From positions 1 to 18,176 of the forward strand of contig VKHC01000058.1 in NCBI GenBank assembly GCA_015143735.1: a DNA stretch of 18,176 nt, given 5' to 3'. The stretch's first letter is position 1; each line of letters starts with the position of its first letter. This document shows, piece by piece, positions 1-10,300 of the stretch. The translations under genes and the position numbers were made by a program. The notes beneath the pieces are model-generated. The model ran no database searches, was not told where the DNA came from, and saw only the letters and a program-made list of their open reading frames with translations. Source of the stretch: Synura sp. LO234KE. Taxonomy: Eukaryota > Sar > Synurophyceae > Synurales > Mallomonadaceae.

Positions 1-1
1 C

Positions 2-499
2 CGGAAGCGCATCAATCTCCTCACCGACAGCGAATACTGCGTCCGGCTCTTCGGCGACAACTCCATCAAACCCCGCTACAACAAGGCCCTCATTCAGCGG
101 GTCCGGTCCCTTCTTATTGCAGTCCGCCGGCATCATGACCTGTCCATCTCCTGGGTCAAAGCCCACACGGGACTCGCTACTCCGGAGGCGGTGGGGAACG
201 CCAATGCAGATTGCCTCGCCGCCAGAGGCAGAACAGGCTCTTCCGGCGCAACTGTACACCCCTCCTTAACTTTCTCTCGCCCCCTACGGAGACGCACCTA
301 CCGTGGCCCCACGGACCCTCGTCGCCGCCCGAGACGCCGCCTCCCCCTCTCGTCGGTTCTGCGCCCCTCACACTTTGCCCATCACCTTTCTCTCCCCGAC
401 CGGGCTATTCTGTTACGCGTAGCTCGAGCATGTCGTGACATCTCCCCCGCTCCCGCGGCCACCCCCCCAGTAGGATTCGGGGACACAGTTGGGGACTAA
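2..499 (+). mobile_element. 3' end of non-LTR retrotransposon pol: RNase H domain and C-terminal tail (partial)
   Basis: The frame starting at base 2 is open from the window edge to the TAA at 497-499. The first 75 or so codons look like a type-1 ribonuclease H domain: LTDSEY near the start holds one catalytic Asp, WVKAHTG is the conserved strand before the last helix, and GNANADCLA carries the final catalytic Asp. RNase H removes the RNA strand of the RNA/DNA hybrid after reverse transcription. After it comes a Pro/Arg/Ser-rich tail of about 90 residues ending VGFGDTVGD. The domain lies at the extreme C terminus of the polyprotein and no integrase, LTR or tRNA primer site follows, which suits a LINE-type element rather than an LTR element. 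Reverse transcriptase and endonuclease would lie left of the window. The clade is not assigned. The visible part has no frameshift or internal stop, so the copy may be young. A captured cellular RNase H is less likely. Confidence 0.85.
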
Positions 500-506
500 C
501 TGTTAC

Positions 507-528
507 CTCCGGGTGAAGGCACCCGGAG
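507..528 (+). repeat. 9-bp perfect hairpin in the 3' UTR of the LINE
   Basis: The arm CTCCGGGTG (507-515), the loop AAGG and the arm CACCCGGAG (520-528) form a perfect inverted repeat beginning 8 nt after the pol stop codon. Many LINEs carry a 3' UTR stem-loop that their reverse transcriptase recognises in target-primed reverse transcription, so that role is inferred here. The element's 3' terminus was not located: there is no clear poly(A) or short tandem tail, only a T6 run near 575. Confidence 0.6.
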
Positions 529-1540
529 CTCCCCACTCGGTCACGGGGCTTGCCAGTTGGTACATGGGGAGTGGTTTTTTCGGTCGGGGGTGCGGTTTCT
601 CATATCTCACTTTTGTTAGTAGTTTCTAACTTCCCTGCCGTAATTAACTATAAGATTTTCTGGAATCACTCTTTCTTTCCTATAATCGTTGGTGGACTAA
701 ACTTTTTACCATAGGGTCGGTGTAGAATAAGCGTACGAAACAGGGGGGGAGAGTGCTCGTGGTAAATTGGTTGTCTATTAGAATTTAATACGCATGATAG
801 TAATATTTTGACAATTACCATTTATTACTGAAGAGTTTCCACCATTTGTACTCGATTTCTCGTTTTTATCAGCTGCTATTATTAGTCCATGGGCATAGCA
901 ATTATCAGATTTTCACTTAGGAGAAATTATAATAAAGAAACACAATATTTGCCTTAAGAACTGTTTTTCACGTTTGAAAAAATGCTGAAATCTTCTTGCT
1001 TCTATTTACCGCCACTCCCCTCCTCCTCCTCCTTGACCGCGTTGCATTCTAACTACAATTTTCTACTATTTTCGATCTCTCTTTACCATGAGTCTGTAGA
1101 AAACACTCTAATTGCGGTCACTCTACACCGTGACGCTAACTTTAAGATTCTTTTTAGCTAGCTACGGCACCACTCGATACTAGAGGAGTTATTTGTTGTT
1201 GAAGTGGTGGCGATGCTATGATCAGAATTTAGTCCACCGATCGTGATATTCCTCCTGCAGCAGGAGTTTAGCTGATTTTGTTGATCTGCGCACTTCCGTC
1301 ATAGAAAAATTGTCACCGAGCCACTAGTTCTACCCAATTAATTGCTTCTTACTTTCCTGATCCTGGTGGAAGCCAGTAATCAAGGCAGGTGAGCAACCAT
1401 AATACTGGTGTTGGAGTCGTCAACATTCGACACACTAATAATACCAATACTATCTTAACACAAGTCCTGTAGGGAAGAAACGAATTGCTTTTAATGGTAT
1501 ATTTGTTATGCGCCACCACATGTCGAAATAATAGAAGGCG
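529..1540. other. gene-free stretch between the LINE and the PhyH gene
   Basis: After the hairpin the sequence turns AT-rich and no open frame with recognisable protein character was seen on either strand. The first part (to perhaps 600) is likely LINE 3' UTR. Minor features are a pyrimidine TCC microsatellite near 1017-1033 and a short palindrome, CTCCTGC-A-GCAGGAG, at 1252-1266. The right end will contain the 3' UTR of the minus-strand PhyH gene, whose stop lies at 1541-1543. Confidence 0.5.
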
Positions 1541-3770
1541 TCAAAGAAAGCGCGACACTCCAGGCAGATCTCCCCACATGTTGGTCCTGTGCTTGAGAGC
1601 ACAATCTCCCTTTTCCCAGTCCTTGCACCGCAGTCGGAAGTAGACGGCCGAGCGGATGTTGGCGGAGAAGTTCGGGCCTCCAGCATGGGCTAGGTCTGGA
1701 TGCAGTAGACAGATGTCCTGAGGCACGGGACAATTCATACTCTGAGGACGGCGAGTACAAGTGCAGGTGTTCATAGTGGTCCACGTCTAATTAAAAGTAG
1801 ATACAGGAACAGAAGTGGGGACTGGTTTCCTTTCCTAGAATTAACTATATATCATTTTCGCCAGAGAAGTGAGGATTAGGCTAAGGGCTTAGGCGGGCGT
1901 GGGGAGGGCGGGGGCATAGCATGGGGTAAGTCTCACCCCTGCCCGAACGAGAAGGGAATGGGGAGAGCCCAGGGAGGGCAGTCGGACGGGGCGAGGAGGG
2001 TCAGCCGCAGACGGATTACTTATCGCACTGCAACTCGTCGCCACACGCCCCTCCAACACGTGTCCCGAACCTTCAACGGTCACCTCGTCCCGTCCGACTC
2101 TGTCCGTCTCGGTGCGCAGGGGCGGGTCGCTCGAGAATCCATCGGACACTGGAATTAAGGGTTTGATGTCGCAGTCCTGTTCAATTCGACGGATCTGTGA
2201 CATGTGTCTCAGCTTCTCCAGATCCAATGTCCCAGTGGACCAGTTGGTGCACCTGACGGGGAGGGGCAGGGATGAGTGGGCATCGAGGCGAAGCAAAGGT
2301 TCTTATCCACTAACATGTCATGTGTATGTGTGCAACGATCTCTACACAATGAAGGGCATTACAGATTTCTTCACATATTTGGTATAAATTAAAGTGTACA
2401 TAAAGTCAACAGAAAATGAGCCGTCGTTGTCTTCATTCTTAATATATAAAAGGGCGGTCTTCAAAACGTACTTGTGGATGAGGACATGTGTCTCCGGCCA
2501 AACAAGCAGATTCCCGGAGTTTTCTTCTTGAGCGTCGGAGAGGAACACGCCGAGCAGAAGACTGTCTCGTCCAGATAAGTGCAGGAATTGAAGGTAAGGA
2601 TATGCGACAACTTGCAGAGAAATATATTTGAATGTAGATAAGCAACTGTATATTTGTATGAGTCGTGTACTCCTTCAAATCTCCATGAAACATCTTTAAA
2701 GTTGGCGATTCGGAAAGTGTTAGACTCCCAAATTAATGCACATAAATCTTTCGGACATGGGACCGCAAGTATAGAGACGGTATGGCAGCAGCTAGGAGGA
2801 TGGGCACAGGAGATCAGGTTGGTTGTTCCCACAAGTAATTAGGCATGACGTGAAGACCAGTGCGACGATCCTATGGTCACCTGAAATCATGTGGCCGGCC
2901 TCTCCTTATCCCATCAACATGCCACTCTTACACAGGGATCAGCATAAAGAGAGCGAAAGAAACAGTTGGAAATGAGTTGAGCAGATGGATTGTAGTTGTT
3001 GCTTGAAGTGCTCCGTGGGTAACCACGCCTTAGATATGAATAGAGGATAATGAGATTGAATCTTTACCTACATTTTCTACAGGATAAAAATCGCGAAGCT
3101 CAGGAAATCGCAACGCGATTTGAGCTGCTGATATAGTTTTCGGGTCCAAATTATCATCACCAAAAAATGCCTTTAAGATATTGAGAACTTTGTCCGTAAT
3201 TAATGCTCTAATGTACACACTACTAGTAGCATTTCCATCAAGTTTCCCAAGGCCTTCTTGTACACCTCCAGCATGAACTGATCCAGGGACACCCAACAAA
3301 TGAGTCAAGAACTTTTGACAACGGAGGACTTTCATCGTATCTACAATTTGATGTAAATGCACATAACCCTCATTGATGAATCGCCGGATTTGCCAATCAG
3401 GGATAAGACCAACAGCACTTGGCGTGCAAGAAATTATAGGGACTGAAAGGAAGCAATCCGAAATTTCTATTACCGCGAGAAACCTAGGACATATTTGATC
3501 CAAATTATTTTCTAACAAATTTCCGACACAAACAGTCAACTCTCCAAAGGATGTCATGCAGACGTAGTGAAAGAATGTGCCGTTGTCGGAGCTTTTACGC
3601 GATGCGCAGCTCCTAATGTAAAAGTAGGAGGTCATTCGTTCGATGATAAGGAGGTGGTGCTTGCCGCATCCTGAAAGGAAACTCAATTCTCCTGAAGAAC
3701 TTATATGCAGGCGCTTATAGGGTTGCTCAGGATGCGATAAAGTAATAGCGGAGGCGCCATAAGTCTCCAC
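1541..3770 (-). CDS. phytanoyl-CoA dioxygenase (PhyH)-like Fe(II)/2-oxoglutarate oxygenase, five exons, 5' end uncertain
   Basis: Reading down the minus strand, the exons are (3635 or 3442)-3068, 2926-2881, 2561-2472, 2252-2060 and 1717-1541. All junctions are GT-AG with matching phases, and from 3442 the exons plus one borrowed base total 882 nt, giving at least 293 aa. The family pattern is complete: DWQIRRFINEGYV at the N-terminal end of the fold, AQIALRFPE, then WHVDG with the iron-binding H-x-D, LLLGVFLSD, NSGNLLVWPETH, and finally HPDLAHAGGPN...NIRSAVYFRLR. The His of LAH is the third iron ligand and the Arg of NIR, 11 residues on, should bind 2-oxoglutarate. Such enzymes hydroxylate lipids or small molecules; the substrate cannot be read. 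The 5' end is unclear. The frame is open upstream to 3770 and beyond, with an in-frame ATG at 3635, but a strong acceptor (CTTCCTTTCAG) ends at 3443, so a further 5' exon is possible. The donor at 2059 (GTGTTG) is weak. Confidence 0.85.
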
Positions 3771-3973
3771 AAGAAATCTTGCAGATTTTTGAAAACTACT
3801 TGACAGTGTTAGTACAGCTATTGCAAAATAAAAGTAGAATGTCTAACCATAAGTCCGTAATCCTGACTAGATCGCCGCTCTTCCATTCCATCTCAATTCA
3901 GGTTAAATTTCCCTTTGTACCTGGATGCAAAACTAACTCTGAAAATGCTAATAAATTGCTGTACCGTGTAATT

Positions 3974-3978
3974 AAAAA
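3974..3978 (-). terminator. Pol III T-run terminator of the tRNA-Gln gene
   Basis: On the minus strand a run of five T follows the tRNA 3' end after 12 nt. This is the usual RNA polymerase III termination signal and supports the tRNA being an expressed gene. Confidence 0.75.
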
Positions 3979-3990
3979 CTAGACGCTAAA

Positions 3991-4062
3991 GGCACCACCG
4001 GGACTCGAACCCAGGTCGCGAGAATCAGAACCTCGAGTGATAACCATCTACACTATGGCGCC
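3991..4062 (-). tRNA. tRNA-Gln (anticodon CTG)
   Basis: The 72-nt minus-strand sequence folds into a full cloverleaf. The acceptor stem GGCGCCA pairs with TGGTGCC (one G-T pair). The D arm contains the AGATGGTTA loop. The anticodon stem CGAGG/TCTCG encloses the loop TTCTGAT, which places CTG at positions 34-36. The T stem CTGGG/CCCGG encloses TTCGAGT, giving the GGTTCGAGTCC B box. There is no intron and no encoded CCA, as expected of a eukaryotic nuclear tRNA. CTG reads the glutamine codon CAG. It stands alone upstream of the PhyH gene on the same strand. Confidence 0.95.
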
Positions 4063-5790
4063 TCCATTTGCGCAGGTAAATAATAAACATAATTATGCTT
4101 TGTTATCAAAACCTAAATTTCATTTAAATTTCGGTGTATCGTTAAATGTTCAGATAATCCATGTACCATGCAAGGAAATAGATCAGGTCTTTCAGTTTTG
4201 ACTCTACAGACTATATTTTCACATAAATCTTAATTAATTTATTATTAGCGCTTCGATCAACCCTTTCTTCGCTGCCTTTGCAGCTGCTGATATATTTCAA
4301 TGGGCATTACGTGATTTTCTTTTTCTTTTTAAATATAATTTTGTATACATACAAAGGCAAGAACTGTAACCATTTAGTGTTAGACCGATTGTCGTCATAG
4401 TCGTGGCGTTGATTCAGCATATCGCTATTATTACCCAAGAAATATCCTGGGTCTTGACCTAGTACTTTTATTCTTATATCTTGGAGTTGAATCCATAAGA
4501 TTACTTTTAGGTATAAATTTTATGCTTCGTCCCTTGCTTGCCACTTGTCTAATATTTTTCCACCAGCTTCTAAAGGCAACAAAACTTCTCAATCGACTCC
4601 GCTATTGATTTCTTGCATGATTTCACTTCCGATAATCGTTCTGCACGCCTATTTCATTGATCTTCAACTATACGTGTAAGTAGACCCTTTGAGCCCATCA
4701 CTTGCTGCATTTATCATTACCTCTATTATTTCTCCCCGTTTGTAGGTTACGGGTAGACCAAGTTCTGAACTCAATCGCTTTCACTTTTCTTGGCGCGGAG
4801 TTCGTAATTAGCATATTTGTTCTGTTATCGTTTTGGTATGCTTCAAGTAGGTATTAAATTTTTATTTCAAGTAAATAAAAGTAATTAAATTATACCCGCC
4901 AATAAGGATAGTTAACTTGAATCTGATATTTTGCGGTTCGTTATACTAATTGAAAAAAGAAACAATATGTTTTGATTGCCTACAATAAAATAAGTCGAAG
5001 GTCATACTTGTAATTCCTGCAAGGACTTGCCGAAAATCAGAAAGCAGCAGCAGGCAAGAGCCAGGGCGGAGTACGAATTTTGTTTTAGTAGGAGTGGCGA
5101 CAGTGGTACAGCCATACTAGTACTAGCCATCATATTCCTCCTTGTCGTCGCCAGGAGTATAGGGAGGGACGAATTATTAAGAAGTTGGCGCCAGCACATA
5201 CGTAATATTAGCAGGCAGCAGCCAGAGTCATGAGAGGATTTTACTGGGCTGAATAAAAGCCAGATGGTTGTTGTTCTTCTTAGTACGATGGGGTATTGTA
5301 GCAGGAAGAAAATGGACTACAAAGAAAAGCACGCACAATTCTTACTTTTTAGCCCTCCCAGCAGCCGCTCAACAGATTGTTACCACTGGTCGTAGCTAGT
5401 AAGAGCGATTGGTGCCAGCTATTAGTAACATAGAAGTCTGTGATCGTTTGGCTGCTGTACACTATTCTATCCGGGTAGTCATGATTCGCGCATGAGCCTA
5501 CTTAGAAATTGTAGCGCAACATAGAGTTTTCAGTTAGTATCAAATTTGAGAAGGATTTTTGTTAATTATACTTAAGCCGCTCATATTTCATCACGTGTAG
5601 GAGTAACAGTACTTCGCCAGTTACAAATGCCCTCTTCGTACCATACCTACCCCACCCTCCCTTGCTTGCGACAGTTACATCACGATGCCACTGGCTTATC
5701 ACCGAGTAACGAGCATTCCACCTCACCCCGCCGCCTCACCCCCTCCGCATCAGTCAGCCGGTCAACGGCGATACGTTGTTCTGGTAAGAA
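4063..5790. other. AT-rich intergenic stretch, no supported gene
   Basis: About 1.7 kb lies between the tRNA and the stop codon of eIF3e. No open frame resembles a known protein, and the frames present are short. From about 5035 to 5300 there are scattered imperfect AGC/CAG repeats (for example GCAGCAGCAGGCA near 5043 and AGGCAGCAGCCAG near 5212). The pyrimidine-rich segment at about 5640-5760 is probably 3' UTR of eIF3e, which is transcribed leftward. No convincing polyadenylation signal was identified. Confidence 0.5.
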
Positions 5791-7281
5791 TCAGCGGAGT
5801 TTGACATAGAACGCTTGTTCCTGTACGATACTGTCAAGATTCGTGGCCAGGGCTGCCGACCGCGCGGTTAAGTCTCTGGTGTGGTCGAGGACCAGCTGAT
5901 GGGCGCTGCGCGTGGACACAGACATCAGTACTTGTTTGCCGGAGGAGTCGATCCGAGCGTCCAGCGCGACACCTGACGTGGCCCCGCGGACCATGTCCAC
6001 CATCCACCGCTCGGCCTCTTCCTCGGTTAACTCCAATTTCTCTGCCAGCACCGCGATGTCAACTTTGCGGTTGATAGTGCAGTATACTTCACATAGCAGT
6101 AGTCTAGCTTCATAGACGAACTTGTTTGCAGAACTCTGAAGAAAGAAATCATTGCTCAGCACTTTATGACAATCTTTCAAGGACTTCTGAGCCGCTTCGA
6201 AATCGAAGTTCTCATAAAGATTGACAACGAAAGAAGTTATAGGATCAGAATACATATACGATATAGAATGAATTTCGGCTAGAGCTTCTGGTATCATGGC
6301 TTTTCGTCTAGTACTCAGGATGATCGCCGCGATGTAGTACCGCAATAACCACGGACATAAATTCTCTAATGTTTGCAAATACGTTTTTTCTGAGAAAAAG
6401 TCTACTAAAGTTTCAATGCCATCTCTTTGGTTCATATAAACGAATAACGCCCAATGCATTAACCATGCTCGTTGACGCAACTGGTCAGTGGGGGAGATGC
6501 TCCTCGCCTCAATCCCATCTTTTACGGCATTTAAATCAGTCAGAGAATCGTCCCATTTGGCCTGTAATATTCTGCAAGCTAATCTTCCCCATAAAGCTCC
6601 GAGTACAGAAACATTTGGGGGTTGGGATACGCTTAAATATCGCACAAGTAAATCTTCAGCTTCAGCATAATTGCCGCAATCATATTTAAATTTGCCGTAT
6701 TTATAGTATTCCTCCAAATCTGACCCAGAAATTCCGTGGTGAGTGGACATGTAGTCTAATGTAAGGTTAGCCCCAGACTTAAGAGAAGAAATAAGATTCT
6801 CGTCATCAAAAAATTGTGCAATCTTGCGAACAGCGTCTGGTTCATTATCGATTTTATCGTATATTTCTTTCTTTCTGGCCTCGATTTCAGGAATTTTCTT
6901 CAAGAATTCAATGCGCATAGGGTGGTCTTCCGGTAGAGCATTATATTCATCCTCGACCAGCTCCAACATGTTCGTATATGAAACTATTTTTATCTTCTGG
7001 ATCGTAATATCTTGAGCATCATATAGGGCGACCTGAAAGATGAAAAGAGAATATGATGGCAAATTAGTAATTGCATATTTTGTTCATGAAAATTAAGATT
7101 AATTCCAGGATGCGAGTAACACCACAAATATAAACGTCAACACACAAACTACCATCACATTGAAAGGTAGAGTTCTTACCTCACGAATGAAGTCAAGTAG
7201 AGGATTAACCATATGAACATCCAGAAAAGGAGCCATAGGAGCGGTGAGATCAAATTTTCTGAGTACCTCCATTTCAGACAT
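5791..7281 (-). CDS. EIF3E: eukaryotic translation initiation factor 3 subunit e (INT6), two exons
   Basis: Exon 1 (7281-7180, 34 aa) starts at ATG with MSEMEVLRKFDLTAP and contains FLDVHMVNPLLDFI, matching the N-terminal FLDRHLVFPLLEFL of animal eIF3e. The intron is 7179-7033 (GTAAGA...TTTCAG, 147 nt, phase 0). Exon 2 runs 7032-5791 and ends at TGA. The product is 447 aa; human eIF3e is about 445. Family landmarks along the protein include YGKFKYDCGNYAEAEDLL, ALWGRLACRILQAKWDDS, LMHWALFVY, then DPITSFVVNLYENFDFEAAQ and NDFFLQ leading into the C-terminal PCI/winged-helix domain with EEEAERWMVDMVRGA. The PCI domain holds the subunit in the eIF3 octamer, which binds the 40S ribosome in the cytoplasm and recruits initiator tRNA and mRNA. 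It is transcribed divergently from the RecQ4 gene, the two start codons being 102 bp apart. No motif is missing. Confidence 0.96.
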
Positions 7282-7383
7282 TTCTAGCCAGGTGATGTCT
7301 CAATTCGAGCCACTAGTACATAAGCTGGCATAACTGTTGATTTTGAAATTTTGAATACTTCACAAGAATTTAAAATATTTTTA
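7282..7383. promoter_or_regulatory. compact bidirectional promoter and 5' UTR region between eIF3e and RecQ4
   Basis: Only 102 bp separate the ATG of eIF3e (minus strand, 7281) from the first in-frame ATG of the RecQ4 gene (plus strand, 7384). Both 5' UTRs and the core promoters must lie here or reach into the coding sequence. The stretch is AT-rich toward the RecQ4 side (AATTTAAAATATTTTTAATG). No clean TATA box or named factor site can be assigned. An unseen 5' exon of either gene would change this picture. Confidence 0.55.
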
Positions 7384-10300
7384 ATGCGACCTATCAATCA
7401 GATATCTCTGAATAACAAATCTAACGATGAGCGTAAATATAGAAATTTTTTGGCAATACCTATTAAACAAGTCTCAGATAAGGGCGGCGTTACAGAGCTG
7501 CCTCCTTCGCCGACCAAAGTGAAGTTAAATGCGGTACATAAAAATCCGAAGCTTGAGCTGTTTCGAAAGCGAGAATTTGAATCGAATAAAAGTATTGCAA
7601 AGGAGGAAGGATTAAAATTCTCCTTCAACAAATTAGGTAGAAATGCAACAAAATTCGATCTAAATCATGCTCCAGTTTGTGCCGGAGATTCAGCAAAGGG
7701 AGAGAATATTCGAGTCAATAACCAAGAAAATAGATTGAATAATTCAACAGAATACGTCAGGTACCACAATTTATATACTCTTATCATATTGGTGACGTTC
7801 AAATTTGTGTAGGAAGGTGACTAAAGGGATCAGTGCAGGTCGTTTGAGTACCTCTTTTCCGACAAAAAGTGTTAAATCACAACTTCAAACGCATCCTTCG
7901 TTATTTGCATCGCGACCGGAAATACCATTTATACCAACTTCCTCCTTGGTTGAAAACGCTTTAATTCCTAAGGATAAAATCGAGCTTAACGCAAGATCTG
8001 TGGAAGTCGCAAACTGTCACGATATGAATTCCTGTGCTCCTGTCCTATACCACGAGCCAAGTAACGATTCTCACTATGAAAATTTCATTCGTAAGAATTT
8101 GAAAAGCAAAGGCGCTTATCGGAGTCGTCAAAAGAGGCCAACCAAGAAAATACGAGTGGGAACCCTGAATAATACTACTCATTTTACCGGAAATTTGAAT
8201 ATCTATGATCGAGATCCGAACAATAATATTAGCAATAGCAATCTTGTCTGTAATGATGAAGATGTAATTAAAGAATTGCATCCAGCGTTAGCTTTAGATT
8301 CTCTCGATACAAATATGCAATTACCAGGATTACCTCCATCATCGGTGGTTGCATTGGGGTCGCAGTTACAGTCTCATGGTCTAGATCCATTGTCCTTGTC
8401 GCTGGACGCAATCACCATTCAATCCTTCAGTAGTTTAGAATCAGTTGCGGTGCGTGGTCGCTATCCCCTGAGTACACCTGTCGACATCGGTAAACCGGAA
8501 GCTTCGAAATCTAAGAATGCTTCGGATCCAACCGCGAAAAGCGCTCGTGGAGGAGGCGCAACAACGGTGGGCGAGAGCTGTGGGACCGAGAAGTTGCAAG
8601 ACGACCTTTATTTCATTCCATCGAAGCGAGACTTGAAGTTGCAATTGAAGCAAAGAAAGGAGATGCTACTGGAGTTAGCTCCTGAATGCTCTGGACACAA
8701 CCACCGAGCGAACCTTTTCACCGTGAAGAAGGTCGGACCAAATACGGTGAGAGCCTTCTGGTGCACACGCCTTGTCCGGACTTAGGATCTGTGTTACGTG
8801 CACTATCGCCTTTGCTTCTGCATCGACCTCACCCCCTTCCTCCCCCACGTCCTCCACGCGTTTCTGTAACCGCCCGCTGTTGACCAGGGCCGCATGTTTT
8901 ACGGATGTACGTATCCCCGAGAGGAGCGGTGTGGATTCTTCCTCTGGGCGGAGGTGAGCGGATAAGTGCGCGCCTGGTTTTAGTTGTGCTTCTAAAAGAG
9001 TTAGTTAATACATGGGTGGCAAGAGACATCTGAGAGGGGACAAGCCGAGCTATCCCGATGAATATGTTCTGTCACCCTCCCATTTCTGACCGTGTTTGTG
9101 GCTCGGGACAGGATTCCCCGTCACTTGTCAGTTACACCGTCCGAAATCAGAAGCAGACACAACCGCCGCCGCATCCTGTGGGAAACACAGTTCACGCCAT
9201 AGCGTCTCCACAAGATATACCCAGTACGGCGAAAGTATTGGATGGGGCGACGGGAGCCAGCGTAGACTCATCCTGGACGAACCACGCGATTCGGAGGTAC
9301 AAACACAAGCTGGAAGGAATGACGGTGGACGAGTTAGTGGCGGAGGTCCGGGCCGTCAAGAGGGTGCAGCGGTACCGACAGGACACAGGTCACAGTCACG
9401 GGGAGGGCGCTGGTAAAGGTGGGAAGTCGAGCGACAGAAAGGAGTTCCGGTTGAAGTGCAGTGGCACTCGAGTGGATATTGTACGGGGCCTACTGTGTGA
9501 AGCGGTGAAACGGTTACGCGTTGGGGTGGAGGGTGATGCAAATGAGGGAGGAGCCCGGGGTGGGGGCGGAGGAGTTGGAGGGAGGGCGAAGGGTGGAGGC
9601 CGACGGCGTAGGCTGGGCAGAGGCGACGAGGAGGACAGCTCTGGCGTTGTAGTTGGGACCAGCAAGCCCGAGAGAGCGGTCGCCCCTGGAGTTGCGATGA
9701 GAGGCAGGAGTATCCGGACTACAAGTGGAGGAAAGAACAACGTGTGCGACGATTCTGAAGATTTAGATCTTGACAGTGACAGCGATAGTGACTCTGTTGG
9801 GAGTGACAACGATAGTGACAAGGAAGTGATAAGTGATTCTGATGAATGGTCAGAAGAGGAGTTGGAGGACTTGCTTGATACTGATGACGCCCCGGAGAAG
9901 AGTGATGAGGACGGAGGTGTGGTGGGAGGGGGAGGGAGAAGGGGTAGGGGGGAGAGGGCGGACGTGAATCGCCTCCGTTTGAAACGGAAACGTGAAAGTC
10001 GCAGGGAGGACAACGAGGAGGATAACGAGGAAGAGGGTGACGGCGGTGCGGATCTGCCACAGACACAAGCATCGATAGGGAGGGGATCCGAGGGGTATGA
10101 GGGTGGACGAGGACGTGTAGGGAGCGCTCGGCATCACTTGAAAGAACTGGAGGCGGAGGCGGAGGATGAGATGATGGTCGATTTGAGTGACTTCAGTGAA
10201 GAGAGTGCCGTTGAGAGTGACAAAGCCGTTGAGAAGGAGGCCGTGGAGGTGCGTGTGTGTATTGAGATCACTTAGTTATATGTCACATGTCAAGCCGTGA

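Noticed and set aside
191-499. separate short ORF starting at 191
   Set aside because: It is simply the 3' part of the longer RNase H/pol frame that is open from base 2.
1252-1266. short palindrome CTCCTGC-A-GCAGGAG
   Set aside because: A 7-bp arm is short enough to arise by chance, and nothing around it suggests a site.
1889-2296. 135-codon minus-strand frame as an independent gene
   Set aside because: It begins inside an intron polypyrimidine tract. The part from 2252 to 2060 is better explained as exon 4 of the PhyH gene, joined in phase to its neighbours; the rest is intron.
5027-5233. 68-codon plus-strand frame with a hydrophobic stretch (GTAILVLAIIFLLVVA)
   Set aside because: It starts at TTG rather than ATG, lies in a weakly repetitive AGC-rich region and has no splice, family or context support.
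9396-10013. 205-codon open frame on the minus strand, Ser/Pro-rich
   Set aside because: It lies exactly opposite the Gly/Arg- and Asp/Ser-repeat part of RecQ4 exon 4. Its composition is the complement of those repeats and it has no domain.
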